This document shows, piece by piece, positions 8,732 to 17,666 of a stretch of DNA of 64,000 nt. The translations under genes and the position numbers were made by a program. The DNA comes from Staphylococcus sp. ACRSN (GTDB lineage Bacteria; Bacillota; Bacilli; Staphylococcales; Staphylococcaceae), in NCBI RefSeq assembly GCF_022346615.1, contig NZ_JAKRNS010000003.1, positions 229,700-293,699 of the forward strand. Direction: 5' to 3'. A model generated the notes under the pieces. That model worked only from the letters and a program-made list of their open reading frames with translations. It made no database searches and was not told where the DNA came from. Positions within the stretch are counted from its first letter, which is position 1. Every line of letters starts with the position of its first letter.

Positions 8732-9964
8732 ATGGGAGATAAATTAAAGCCAAAAAAAAGTGAGGGGAACTTCACCAAAAATCACAAAAGATTATTATTA
8801 GGATCCGTATTTTTAATGGCAACGTCAGCGATTGGACCTGCATTTTTAACACAAACAGCTGTTTTTACAGCGCAGTTTTCAGCCAGTTTTGCGTTTGCCA
8901 TTCTTTTATCAATATTGATTGATATTGGTGCCCAAATTAATATATGGAGAGTACTTGTTGTTACTGGTAAAAGAGGTCAAGAAGTTGCAAATGAAATTTT
9001 AGGAGGACTTGGTACTTTCATATCTATTTTAATTGGGATCGGTGGCCTTGCATTTAATATAGGTAATATTGCTGGTGCTGGACTAGGATTAAATGCAATT
9101 TTTGGGATTGACGTTAAAATAGGTGCAGCAATAACAGCAGTACTATCAATTGCTATTTTCATCAGTAAAAGTGGTCAAAAAATTATGGATGTTGTAACGA
9201 TGTTCCTCGGTGTATTGATGATTGTGGTAGTGGCATTTGTTATGTTTAAAGCGAATCCACCTTACCTAGATGCAGCAACACATATGGTTATGCCAGAACA
9301 ACCACTAGCTTTAGTATTACCAATTATAACATTGGTAGGTGGTACAGTTGGAGGTTATATTACGTTCGCTGGTGCACATAGAATATTAGATTCAGGTGTA
9401 GAAGGTAAATCGTTTTTACCGTTTGTAAATAAAGCTGCTATTGCGGGAATTTTAACAACAGGTGTATTGAGAACATTGTTATTCTTAGCGGTGTTAGGAG
9501 TAGTAGTCACAGGTGTGACATTAAATTCTGAAAATCCACCAGCATCTGTCTTCGAACATGTACTAGGCCCTATCGGCAAAAATATTTTTGGTGTTGTATT
9601 ATTTGCTGCTGCAATGTCATCGGTAATTGGATCAGCTTATACAAGTGCAACATTCTTAAAAACGTTACACAAATCTGTGTATAATAAGACGAATGTTATT
9701 GTTATTTCATTTATTGTTGTATCTACTTTAGTATTTTTATTCTTAGGAAAACCAGTTACATTGTTAATCGTTGCGGGAGCTTTAAATGGTTTGATTTTAC
9801 CAATAACTTTAGGCACAATACTTATAGCAAGTAAACGTAAATCTATTGTAGGTGATTATAATCATCCAACATGGATGCTCGTTTTTGGTATTATTGCAGT
9901 AATTGTTACGATTGTGACAGGTGTATTCTCATTACAAGGTTTAACGGAATTGTGGGGATCTTAA
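8732..9964 (+). CDS. NRAMP-related membrane transporter (YcsG-like)
   Basis: This 410-residue permease has about 11 predicted membrane segments and belongs to the NRAMP superfamily. In classical NRAMP metal transporters TM1 carries DPGN and TM6 carries MPH, whose side chains bind the metal. Here TM1 reads SAIGPAFLTQ and TM6 GGYITFAGAHRILD, so neither motif is present. It is therefore probably not a Mn/Fe importer, and from its position five bases after pxpA it more likely moves the operon's organic substrate (inference). Annotation as MntH would be misleading. Confidence 0.8.
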   Translation: MGDKLKPKKSEGNFTKNHKRLLLGSVFLMATSAIGPAFLTQTAVFTAQFSASFAFAILLSILIDIGAQINIWRVLVVTGKRGQEVANEILGGLGTFISILIGIGGLAFNIGNIAGAGLGLNAIFGIDVKIGAAITAVLSIAIFISKSGQKIMDVVTMFLGVLMIVVVAFVMFKANPPYLDAATHMVMPEQPLALVLPIITLVGGTVGGYITFAGAHRILDSGVEGKSFLPFVNKAAIAGILTTGVLRTLLFLAVLGVVVTGVTLNSENPPASVFEHVLGPIGKNIFGVVLFAAAMSSVIGSAYTSATFLKTLHKSVYNKTNVIVISFIVVSTLVFLFLGKPVTLLIVAGALNGLILPITLGTILIASKRKSIVGDYNHPTWMLVFGIIAVIVTIVTGVFSLQGLTELWGS

Positions 9965-10011
9965 GGTTTTTCGAGGGTCTTTGATTTCTAAAATTTATGA
10001 TTGAAATTTAA

Positions 10012-10127
10012 TTGTCAATTTTAATAAAATGTTTGTTATACACTTTTGTATTAATAAAATTTAAGGATCAAAAATTTTCATCGGTTTCTATCTGCCAACA
10101 AAGTTTAAGACTTTGTTGGTATTTTTT
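10012..10127 (+). ncRNA. Candidate short transcript between the permease gene and the small membrane protein
   Basis: The gap 9965-10282 holds no gene. A possible promoter, TTGTCA (10012-10017) with TTATAC (10036-10041, spacer 18), lies about 55 nt before a good terminator. It could give an RNA of roughly 80 nt. The terminator could equally just end the operon. Treat as a hypothesis only. Confidence 0.2.
10095..10127 (+). terminator. Terminator downstream of the pxp operon
   Basis: The stem CCAACAAAG (10095-10103) pairs with CTTTGTTGG (10111-10119) around a 7-nt loop, followed by a T-rich tract. It lies about 130 nt after the permease stop. Confidence 0.8.
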
Positions 10128-10282
10128 ATGAATTTAAACAAGATGTATATTCATGAATCATGAATGTCGTTATTTCATATATTTAACTATCTAACTAATT
10201 GTAGTATATTATAAAGGATAGTACTAAAATGAAATGTACAGTATTGCGCATTTATGTTTTGTAATAGATAGGGATGTTTGAA

Positions 10283-10447
10283 ATGGAAAGAATTATAGAT
10301 TTTGTAATTGTACTTATAATTGGTATTGTATTAATTTCATTGGTTTGTATGGCAATGACGAGTGTACTACCTTTATTACGGATGACATGGCATAGTGTCT
10401 ATGAAACTCCAAACATGTCGTATGAGTTTCCACGAAGATATTACTAA
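10283..10447 (+). CDS. Small single-pass membrane protein of unknown function (54 aa)
   Basis: This short frame encodes 54 residues. One hydrophobic segment (about residues 4-24, rich in Ile, Val and Leu) is followed by a cytoplasm- or surface-facing tail of about 30 residues, ending in FPRRYY. ATAGGG at 10268-10273 is 9 nt from the ATG; an in-frame ATG at 10274 is too close. Its own terminator follows 100 nt later, so it looks like an independent unit. I do not recognise a family. Codon pattern and the ribosome site support it being real, but conservation was not tested. Confidence 0.55.
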   Translation: MERIIDFVIVLIIGIVLISLVCMAMTSVLPLLRMTWHSVYETPNMSYEFPRRYY

Positions 10448-10548
10448 TTTTCAAGAATAAACATGATATTTATAATTTTAAAATCATTGAACATTTGACC
10501 ACTTGAATAAGATGGTCTATACTTTTTAAATTAATAAATTTTTCGATG

Positions 10549-10578
10549 CAGATAAAATGACAGTTTTATCTGTTTTTT
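10549..10578 (+). terminator. Terminator after the small membrane protein gene
   Basis: The stem CAGATAAAA (10549-10557) pairs with TTTTATCTG (10564-10572) around loop TGACAG, then a run of six T. The remaining 168 bases to mtnN are AT-rich, with no clear promoter and no gene. Confidence 0.82.
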
Positions 10579-10746
10579 ACTGTTAAAAATGATGAAGAGT
10601 TAAATATTTGAGTATAAGTGTTTATTTTTACATATTTTCTTATAATATGCTTTAAATCAAGCGGAAATATTCTTTATAAGATCGAGCTATGAATATATAT
10701 ATGGTAGAATAACAAAGGCTAGGATTTTAAGATGAGGTGAATTATA

Positions 10747-11433
10747 ATGATAGGTATCATAGGTGCTATGGAAGAAGAAGTAGCAATCTTAAAAAATAAA
10801 ATTGACGAATTAGAAGAAGTAAAAATAGCACATACTATTTTTTATAAAGGAAAATTAAATAATAAAGCGATCGTACTTACACAAAGTGGTATCGGCAAAG
10901 TAAATGTAGCTATTTCTACAACATTATTAATAGAACAATTTAAACCAGATTTAATCATAAATACAGGTTCTGCTGGTGCTTTAGATAAATCACTTGATGT
11001 AGGTGATGTTGTCGTTAGTGATGCTGTTATGTATCATGATGCAGATGCTAGAGCTTTTGGATATGAAATAGGTCAAATTCCACAAATGCCAGCACGTTTT
11101 GTAAGCGATAAAGTTTTATTAGAAAAAGCAACAAAAGCAATTAACGATCAACAATTAAATGCAAAAGTTGGTCTTATTGTTAGTGGAGATAGTTTTATTG
11201 GCACTTATGAACAGAGAGCTAAAATTAAAGAACATTTTAAGGAAGCATTAGCGGCTGAAATGGAGGCTACGGCAATTGCGCAAACATGCCATCAGTTTAA
11301 TTTGCCGTTTATCATCACACGAGCAATTTCAGATTTAGCTGATGGAGATGCTGGCATTACTTTTGAAGCATTTTTAGAAAAAGCAGCGATATCATCAAGT
11401 GAAATTGTAGAACGTTTAATTAAATCTATATAA
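10747..11433 (+). CDS. mtnN: 5'-methylthioadenosine/S-adenosylhomocysteine nucleosidase
   Basis: This 228-residue nucleosidase (Pfs) cleaves MTA and SAH to adenine plus the thio-sugar, recycling the by-products of SAM-dependent reactions and producing the precursor of autoinducer-2. Landmarks: GAMEEEV at the N-terminus with the catalytic Glu, GSAGALD, the EMEATAIAQ adenine/ribose site and the catalytic Asp in [21 protein letters not shown] precedes the ATG. yqeG follows 17 nt later, so mtnN may head the yqe operon. Confidence 0.96.
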   Translation: MIGIIGAMEEEVAILKNKIDELEEVKIAHTIFYKGKLNNKAIVLTQSGIGKVNVAISTTLLIEQFKPDLIINTGSAGALDKSLDVGDVVVSDAVMYHDADARAFGYEIGQIPQMPARFVSDKVLLEKATKAINDQQLNAKVGLIVSGDSFIGTYEQRAKIKEHFKEALAAEMEATAIAQTCHQFNLPFIITRAISDLADGDAGITFEAFLEKAAISSSEIVERLIKSI

Positions 11434-11450
11434 AAAGGTGAAAGTGAATA

Positions 11451-11978
11451 ATGGGTATGATAAAAAAATATTTTATGCCAAATGAATATGTGCAATCGAT
11501 TTTCCAAATAGATATACAGAAGCTTGTTGAATCTGGTATGAAAGGTATTATTACAGATTTAGATAATACTTTAGTAGGTTGGGATGAAGCTGACCCTACA
11601 GATGCAGTGAAAAAGTGGTTTAAAGACGTAAATGAAGCAGGGATTACTATAACTATAGTTTCCAATAATAATGAACGTAGAGTAGCAGGGTTTTCTAAAT
11701 CACTAAATGTGGATTATATTTTTAAAGCGAGAAAACCAAGAGGTCGCGCATTTAATCAAGCTGCGCACTCTATGCAACTTGACCCTTCAGAAATTGTCGT
11801 TATAGGTGATCAAATGATGACCGACGTATTTGGTGGGAATCGCAGAGGTTTATTCACAATTATGGTGGTTCCAGTAAAACATACAGATGGTTTTATAACT
11901 AAATTCAATAGATTAGTTGAAAGACGTTTGTTACAGCACTTTAGGAAAAAAGGTTATATAACATGGGAGGAAAATTGA
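11451..11978 (+). CDS. yqeG: HAD-family phosphatase YqeG
   Basis: This 175-residue protein of the YqeG/GEP4 HAD-IIIA family has the catalytic motif DLDNTLVGWDE near residue 37, VSNNNE as motif II and IGDQMMTDVFGGNR as motif III/IV. Related mitochondrial GEP4 removes phosphate from phosphatidylglycerol phosphate; whether the bacterial protein does the same is not shown here. It is followed without gap by yqeH, as in other Firmicutes. Confidence 0.88.
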   Translation: MGMIKKYFMPNEYVQSIFQIDIQKLVESGMKGIITDLDNTLVGWDEADPTDAVKKWFKDVNEAGITITIVSNNNERRVAGFSKSLNVDYIFKARKPRGRAFNQAAHSMQLDPSEIVVIGDQMMTDVFGGNRRGLFTIMVVPVKHTDGFITKFNRLVERRLLQHFRKKGYITWEEN

Positions 11979-13085
11979 TTGACTGAAACAGAATTATTAA
12001 AATGTATAGGTTGTGGTGCACCATTACAATCTGAAGATCCCGATGCACCAGGTTATGTACCAGAACATAATTTATTTCGTGAAGACGTGATTTGTAAACG
12101 TTGTTTCAGATTAAAGAATTATAATGAAGTACAAGATGTAGGACTAGATAGTGAAGACTTTTTAAACTTATTAAATGGATTAGCTGATAAAAGAGGAATC
12201 ATTGTAAATGTAGTAGATGTATTTGACTTTGAAGGTTCTTTTATTAATGCGTTAAAAAGAATTGTAGGTAATAAAAAAATTATACTTGTAGCTAATAAAT
12301 TAGATTTATTACCCAAGCAAATAAACAAGAGACGTGTTAAGGAATGGTTGAAGAAGACTGCTAGAAAGTATGGTCTTGACGCTGATGACGTTATACTAAT
12401 TTCGGCCATTAAAAATGAGGGTATAGAAGAATTATTAGAATCCATAAATAAAATGCGAAATAATGAAGATGTTTATATTGTAGGAACAACTAATGTTGGT
12501 AAATCAACTTTAATAAATAAATTGATTGAACGTAGTGTAGGTGAAAAGGATGTAGTTACAACTTCACGCTTCCCTGGTACAACATTGGATATGATTGATA
12601 TTCCTTTAGATGAAACTTCATTTATGTTTGATACACCAGGTATTATTCAGTCACACCAAATGACTCATTTTGTGAGTGATAAAGAATTAAAAACGATTAT
12701 GCCTAAGAATGAAATTAAACAACGTGTTTATCAATTGAATGAAGGTCAAACACTATTTTTTGGTGGTTTAGCTCGAATTGATTATGTAAGTGGAGGAAAA
12801 CGTCCATTAGTTTGCTATTTTTCAAATGAGTTGAATATACACAGAACAAAAACAGAAAAAGCAAATGATTTATGGAGAAATCAACTTGGATCTGTTTTGA
12901 CTCCACCCAATAATCCAGATTTATTTGACTTACAAAATGTTAAAGCAGTGAGATTAGAAACTGGAAAAGAAAAAAAAGATGTTATGATTTCAGGTTTAGG
13001 ATTTATAACAATTGATAAAGGTGCAAAAGTTATTGTACGTGTACCAAAAAATGTTGATGTAATATTAAGAAATTCAATAATGTAG
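11979..13085 (+). CDS. yqeH: Ribosome biogenesis GTPase YqeH (circularly permuted)
   Basis: This 368-residue GTPase takes part in 30S assembly. An N-terminal zinc ribbon (CIGCGAPLQ, then CKRC) leads into a permuted G domain: G4 (NKLDLL) and G5 (SAIKNEG) come before G1 (GTTNVGKST) and G3 (DTPG). A C-terminal RNA-binding region follows. The start is TTG, fixed by GGGAGG at 11965-11970, eight bases upstream; the yqeG stop directly abuts it. Permutation makes the motif order look scrambled, but the gene is intact. Confidence 0.95.
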   Translation: MTETELLKCIGCGAPLQSEDPDAPGYVPEHNLFREDVICKRCFRLKNYNEVQDVGLDSEDFLNLLNGLADKRGIIVNVVDVFDFEGSFINALKRIVGNKKIILVANKLDLLPKQINKRRVKEWLKKTARKYGLDADDVILISAIKNEGIEELLESINKMRNNEDVYIVGTTNVGKSTLINKLIERSVGEKDVVTTSRFPGTTLDMIDIPLDETSFMFDTPGIIQSHQMTHFVSDKELKTIMPKNEIKQRVYQLNEGQTLFFGGLARIDYVSGGKRPLVCYFSNELNIHRTKTEKANDLWRNQLGSVLTPPNNPDLFDLQNVKAVRLETGKEKKDVMISGLGFITIDKGAKVIVRVPKNVDVILRNSIM

Positions 13086-13095
13086 GAGGAATATT

Positions 13096-13893
13096 ATGAA
13101 ATACGCGGTGATTGGTAATCCGATAGATCATTCATTATCACCTGCTATGCACAATGCGAATTTTAAAGCTTCAAATGTAGATTCTACGTATGAAGCAATT
13201 AATATTCCCGAAGAACAATTTCATTTGATAAAAGAAATTATCAACGAAAAGCATATCAATGGTTTTAATGTTACAATACCGCATAAAGAAAATATTATTC
13301 CATATCTTGATGAAATTGATAGTCAATCTGAAACAGTAGGTGCTGTAAACACAGTGAAAATTATTGATGATAAATGGATAGGATATAATACGGATGGTAT
13401 CGGCTATGTAACAGGTTTAAAGCAAGTATATCCAGATTTAGCCAACGCATATGTTCTTATATTAGGTGCAGGTGGAGCAAGTAAAGGTATAGCAAATGAA
13501 TTAACAAAATATGTTCAACCTAAATTAACAGTAGCAAATCGGACTATGTCACGATTTGAAAATTGGAATTTAGATATCAATAAAATTTCATTAGCCGAAG
13601 CTGAAACAGCACTTGATGAATTTGATATTATTATAAACACGACACCCGTTGGTATGAAAGATAATATGGAAGTTCCAATAAATCTTGATAATTTATCAGA
13701 ACAGACGCTTGTTAGTGATATTGTATATGTACCTTTTAAAACACCAATATTAGCTGAAGCTGAAGCTAAGGGTAATCCAATTCATAATGGGTTAGATATG
13801 TTTGTTTATCAAGGAGCAGAAAGTTATAAAATTTGGACAGAAAAGATGCCAAATATAGAAGTGATGAAAGAAACAGTATTAAATAGATTATAG
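13096..13893 (+). CDS. aroE: Shikimate dehydrogenase (NADP+)
   Basis: This 265-residue enzyme reduces 3-dehydroshikimate to shikimate in aromatic amino-acid synthesis. Shikimate-binding [13 protein letters not shown] lies at the N-terminus, the catalytic Lys in VTIPHKENI, and the NADP-binding loop GAGGASKG in the middle. TAGGAGGAAT lies upstream of the ATG. It sits between two ribosome-assembly genes, the usual Firmicutes arrangement. Confidence 0.97.
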   Translation: MKYAVIGNPIDHSLSPAMHNANFKASNVDSTYEAINIPEEQFHLIKEIINEKHINGFNVTIPHKENIIPYLDEIDSQSETVGAVNTVKIIDDKWIGYNTDGIGYVTGLKQVYPDLANAYVLILGAGGASKGIANELTKYVQPKLTVANRTMSRFENWNLDINKISLAEAETALDEFDIIINTTPVGMKDNMEVPINLDNLSEQTLVSDIVYVPFKTPILAEAEAKGNPIHNGLDMFVYQGAESYKIWTEKMPNIEVMKETVLNRL

Positions 13894-13905
13894 AGGAGAA
13901 TATAA

Positions 13906-15342
<1,437 letters not shown>

Positions 15343-15696
15343 ATGAATTCAGATCAATTATTAAACATTGCTGTCGAAGCAACAGAGAGTAAAAAAGCAG
15401 AAGATATAATTTCTTTAAAAATGCAAGGAATTAGTGATATGACAGATTATTTTGTGATATGTCACGGTAACAACGAAAGACAAGTCCAATCAATTGCACG
15501 AGCTGTTAAAGAAGCGGCGAATAAAGCTGAAATTGAGGTAAAAAGAATGGAAGGCTTTAATGAAGCGAGATGGATATTAATTGATTTAGCAGACGTTGTT
15601 ATCCACGTGTTCCATAAAGATGAAAGAGATTATTATAATATTGAGAAATTATATCGCGATGCACCTTTAGAATCTTACGGACAGGCTGTTTATTAA
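15343..15696 (+). CDS. rsfS: Ribosome silencing factor RsfS
   Basis: This 117-residue factor binds ribosomal protein L14 and prevents subunit joining in starvation. The family's KAEDIISLKM, MTDYFVICHGNNERQ and conserved RWILIDLADVVIHVF segments are all visible. Adjacent to yqeK with no gap; the downstream methyltransferase begins two bases after its stop. Confidence 0.96.
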   Translation: MNSDQLLNIAVEATESKKAEDIISLKMQGISDMTDYFVICHGNNERQVQSIARAVKEAANKAEIEVKRMEGFNEARWILIDLADVVIHVFHKDERDYYNIEKLYRDAPLESYGQAVY

Positions 15697-15698
15697 TT

Positions 15699-16415
15699 AT
15701 GGTTCAGTATGAAGAAATGAGTTTGTTCTATGATCAACTTACCATGGACCAACCTTATGAGTCTTGGCTAGCTATAGTTCGAACTTTTGCTGAAGGGCAT
15801 GATTCGGTATTAGATATTGGTTGTGGCACCGGAAGTTTTACATCACTGTTGTCAGAATACGAAGATGTCACAGGTATGGATTTAAGTGTCGATATGCTAG
15901 CGATAGCTTCACAAAAGTCCAAGCATGTTAACTGGATTGAAGGAGATATGACAGACTTTAATCTTAGTAGACAATTTGGTGTAATCACTATATTTTGTGA
16001 TTCTTTAAATTACTTACAAGAGCAAAATGACGTTATATCTACATTTCAACATGTGAATAATCATTTGGAGAATGATGGTGTTTTTATGTTTGATGTTCAT
16101 ACAACACATAAAATGGACACGCTTTTTAATAACCAAAGTTATATTGATGAATCAGATGATGTCTTTTTAGGCTGGGAAGCGGTACAAGGTGATGCTGCTC
16201 ACAGTGTTTGGCATGATATGTCATTTTTTGTAAAAAAAGATAATGGTCAGTATGAACGATTTGATGAATCACATTATCAAAGAACATATACCAAAAAGCA
16301 ATACATTGATATGCTAAAGCATTCGGGCTTTACAAATATAAAAACATTTGTAGATTTTGATATAAACAATGAGGATGAAGAGGGTCAACGATTATTTTTC
16401 ATTGTAAAAAAATAA
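15699..16415 (+). CDS. SAM-dependent methyltransferase (YqeM-like)
   Basis: This 238-residue class I methyltransferase has motif I VLDIGCGTGSFT near residue 40 and a MDLSVDML acidic motif II. The substrate is unknown; orthologues sit in the same place at the end of the yqeG-rsfS operon. It ends just before a hairpin that forms the comEA leader region, so its transcript is probably cut off there. Confidence 0.85.
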   Translation: MVQYEEMSLFYDQLTMDQPYESWLAIVRTFAEGHDSVLDIGCGTGSFTSLLSEYEDVTGMDLSVDMLAIASQKSKHVNWIEGDMTDFNLSRQFGVITIFCDSLNYLQEQNDVISTFQHVNNHLENDGVFMFDVHTTHKMDTLFNNQSYIDESDDVFLGWEAVQGDAAHSVWHDMSFFVKKDNGQYERFDESHYQRTYTKKQYIDMLKHSGFTNIKTFVDFDINNEDEEGQRLFFIVKK

Positions 16416-16440
16416 AGTAAAATCACTCCTTGATACGTGT
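16414..16440 (+). promoter_or_regulatory. Candidate sigma-H promoter of the comE operon
   Basis: AAAGTAAAA (16414-16422), 11 bases, then TACGTGT (16434-16440). The identical boxes with identical spacing occur before comGA (60943-60969), and lie 30 and 31 bases before the start codons. AAAGTAAAA matches eight of nine positions of the B. subtilis sigma-H -35 pattern RNAGGAWWW at the usual distance from the -10. The -10 part matches RNNGAAT poorly. Transcription would start near 16447, inside the hairpin. Confidence 0.6.
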
Positions 16441-16463
16441 TATGTATTGAGGAGTGATTTTTT
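16419..16463 (+). terminator. Terminator hairpin overlapping the comEA promoter and ribosome site
   Basis: AAAATCACTCCT (16419-16430) pairs perfectly with AGGAGTGATTTT (16450-16461); with two G-U pairs and ATAC/GTAT the stem reaches 18 bp around loop GTGTTAT. A T run follows and the comEA ATG comes next at 16464. The 3' arm holds the comEA Shine-Dalgarno AGGAG (16450-16454), so RNA reading through from yqeM would hide it. Confidence 0.85.
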
Positions 16464-17135
16464 ATGCTATCAATAATAGAAAGTATTAAATCATTTATAT
16501 TAAAGTATCGTTATTTCTTAATTTGTATCTTCTTTTTATTTATTATCATTATATACTTGGTATTTTGTAAATTTGGTGTTCAACAGCAAGTAGTTCAGCA
16601 TAAAGAGAATAACATTGAAAGTTTTGCTCATCATAATCAGAAAAATACTAGTAAAAGTGATAACAAAGAACAACAAATTGACAGTAAACAACCAACAACT
16701 GTTTTTGTAGATATTAAGGGAGCTGTAAAAAGGCCAAATGTATATGAAATGAAATCTACTGATAGAATTAAGCAACTATTAGATAAAGCTGGTGTTCAAG
16801 ATAATGCAGATTTAAGTCAAATTAATCTTTCGGAACGATTGATAGATCAGAGAATGATTATTATTCCAAAGAAAGGGGACACTAAATCACAAAATTTGTC
16901 AAAATCAATAAATGAAAATAATATTAAAAACACGCAAGGAACTGAAAAAGTAAACTTAAATATTGTCACGGAATCTGAATTACAGAATATCCCAGGAATA
17001 GGTTCAACCAAGGCAAAGGCGATAATTGCATATAGAAATGAAAGTGGTGGTTTTAAAAATGTTGAAGATTTAAAGAAAGTAAATGGAATAGGCGAAAAAA
17101 CATTTGAAAAGTTAAGAGAGTATTTTATCGTATAG
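16464..17135 (+). CDS. comEA: Competence DNA-binding protein ComEA
   Basis: This 223-residue membrane-anchored receptor binds double-stranded DNA outside the cell for uptake. One N-terminal membrane segment (about 14-36), a charged Lys/Gln/Asn-rich linker, a SLBB domain (about 72-132), and a C-terminal pair of helix-hairpin-helix motifs (LQNIPGIGSTKAKAI and LKKVNGIGEKTF) are visible. The ATG is 9 nt from AGGAG, which is inside the preceding hairpin. First gene of comEA-comEB-comEC. Confidence 0.95.
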   Translation: MLSIIESIKSFILKYRYFLICIFFLFIIIIYLVFCKFGVQQQVVQHKENNIESFAHHNQKNTSKSDNKEQQIDSKQPTTVFVDIKGAVKRPNVYEMKSTDRIKQLLDKAGVQDNADLSQINLSERLIDQRMIIIPKKGDTKSQNLSKSINENNIKNTQGTEKVNLNIVTESELQNIPGIGSTKAKAIIAYRNESGGFKNVEDLKKVNGIGEKTFEKLREYFIV

Positions 17136-17200
17136 ATTTTTGTTGCAATCTGTCATAATAGAAATTAATCTATAATAAAATTTACATTGGAGGAAACATC

Positions 17201-17665
17201 ATGGATCGCATAAAATGGGAAGAATACTTTATGGCTCAAAGTCATTTGTTGGCTTTAAGATCAACGTGCGAACGTTTATCAGTTGGTGCAACAATTGTTA
17301 AAGATAATCGCATAATTGCAGGAGGATATAATGGCTCAGTTTCTGGAGAAGTACATTGTATTGATGATGGTTGTTTGATACAAGATGGTCATTGTATTAG
17401 AACTATACATGCCGAAATGAATGCTTTGTTACAATGTGCAAAGCAAGGCGTTTCTACTGAAGGAGCAACAATATATGTTACACACTTCCCTTGTCTTAAT
17501 TGTACTAAATCTATAATTCAAGCAGGCATTAAGACAATTTATTACGCAGAAGATTATCATAACCATGAATATGCATTAAAGCTATTAAACCAATCTGGAA
17601 TTATTTATAAGAAAATTTCGTTTAATCAGCAACATGTAGCACAATATTTAGTCGATAAATCATAA
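17201..17665 (+). CDS. comEB: ComEB, deoxycytidylate deaminase family
   Basis: This 154-residue zinc deaminase has the catalytic HAEMNALL and PCLNCTKS motifs, plus an extra metal-binding set (CIDDGC, H) typical of dCMP deaminases. It probably makes dUMP for thymidylate synthesis; the orthologue is dispensable for competence in B. subtilis. TTGGAGGAA lies 8 nt before the ATG. Confidence 0.94.
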   Translation: MDRIKWEEYFMAQSHLLALRSTCERLSVGATIVKDNRIIAGGYNGSVSGEVHCIDDGCLIQDGHCIRTIHAEMNALLQCAKQGVSTEGATIYVTHFPCLNCTKSIIQAGIKTIYYAEDYHNHEYALKLLNQSGIIYKKISFNQQHVAQYLVDKS

Positions 17666-17666
17666 T

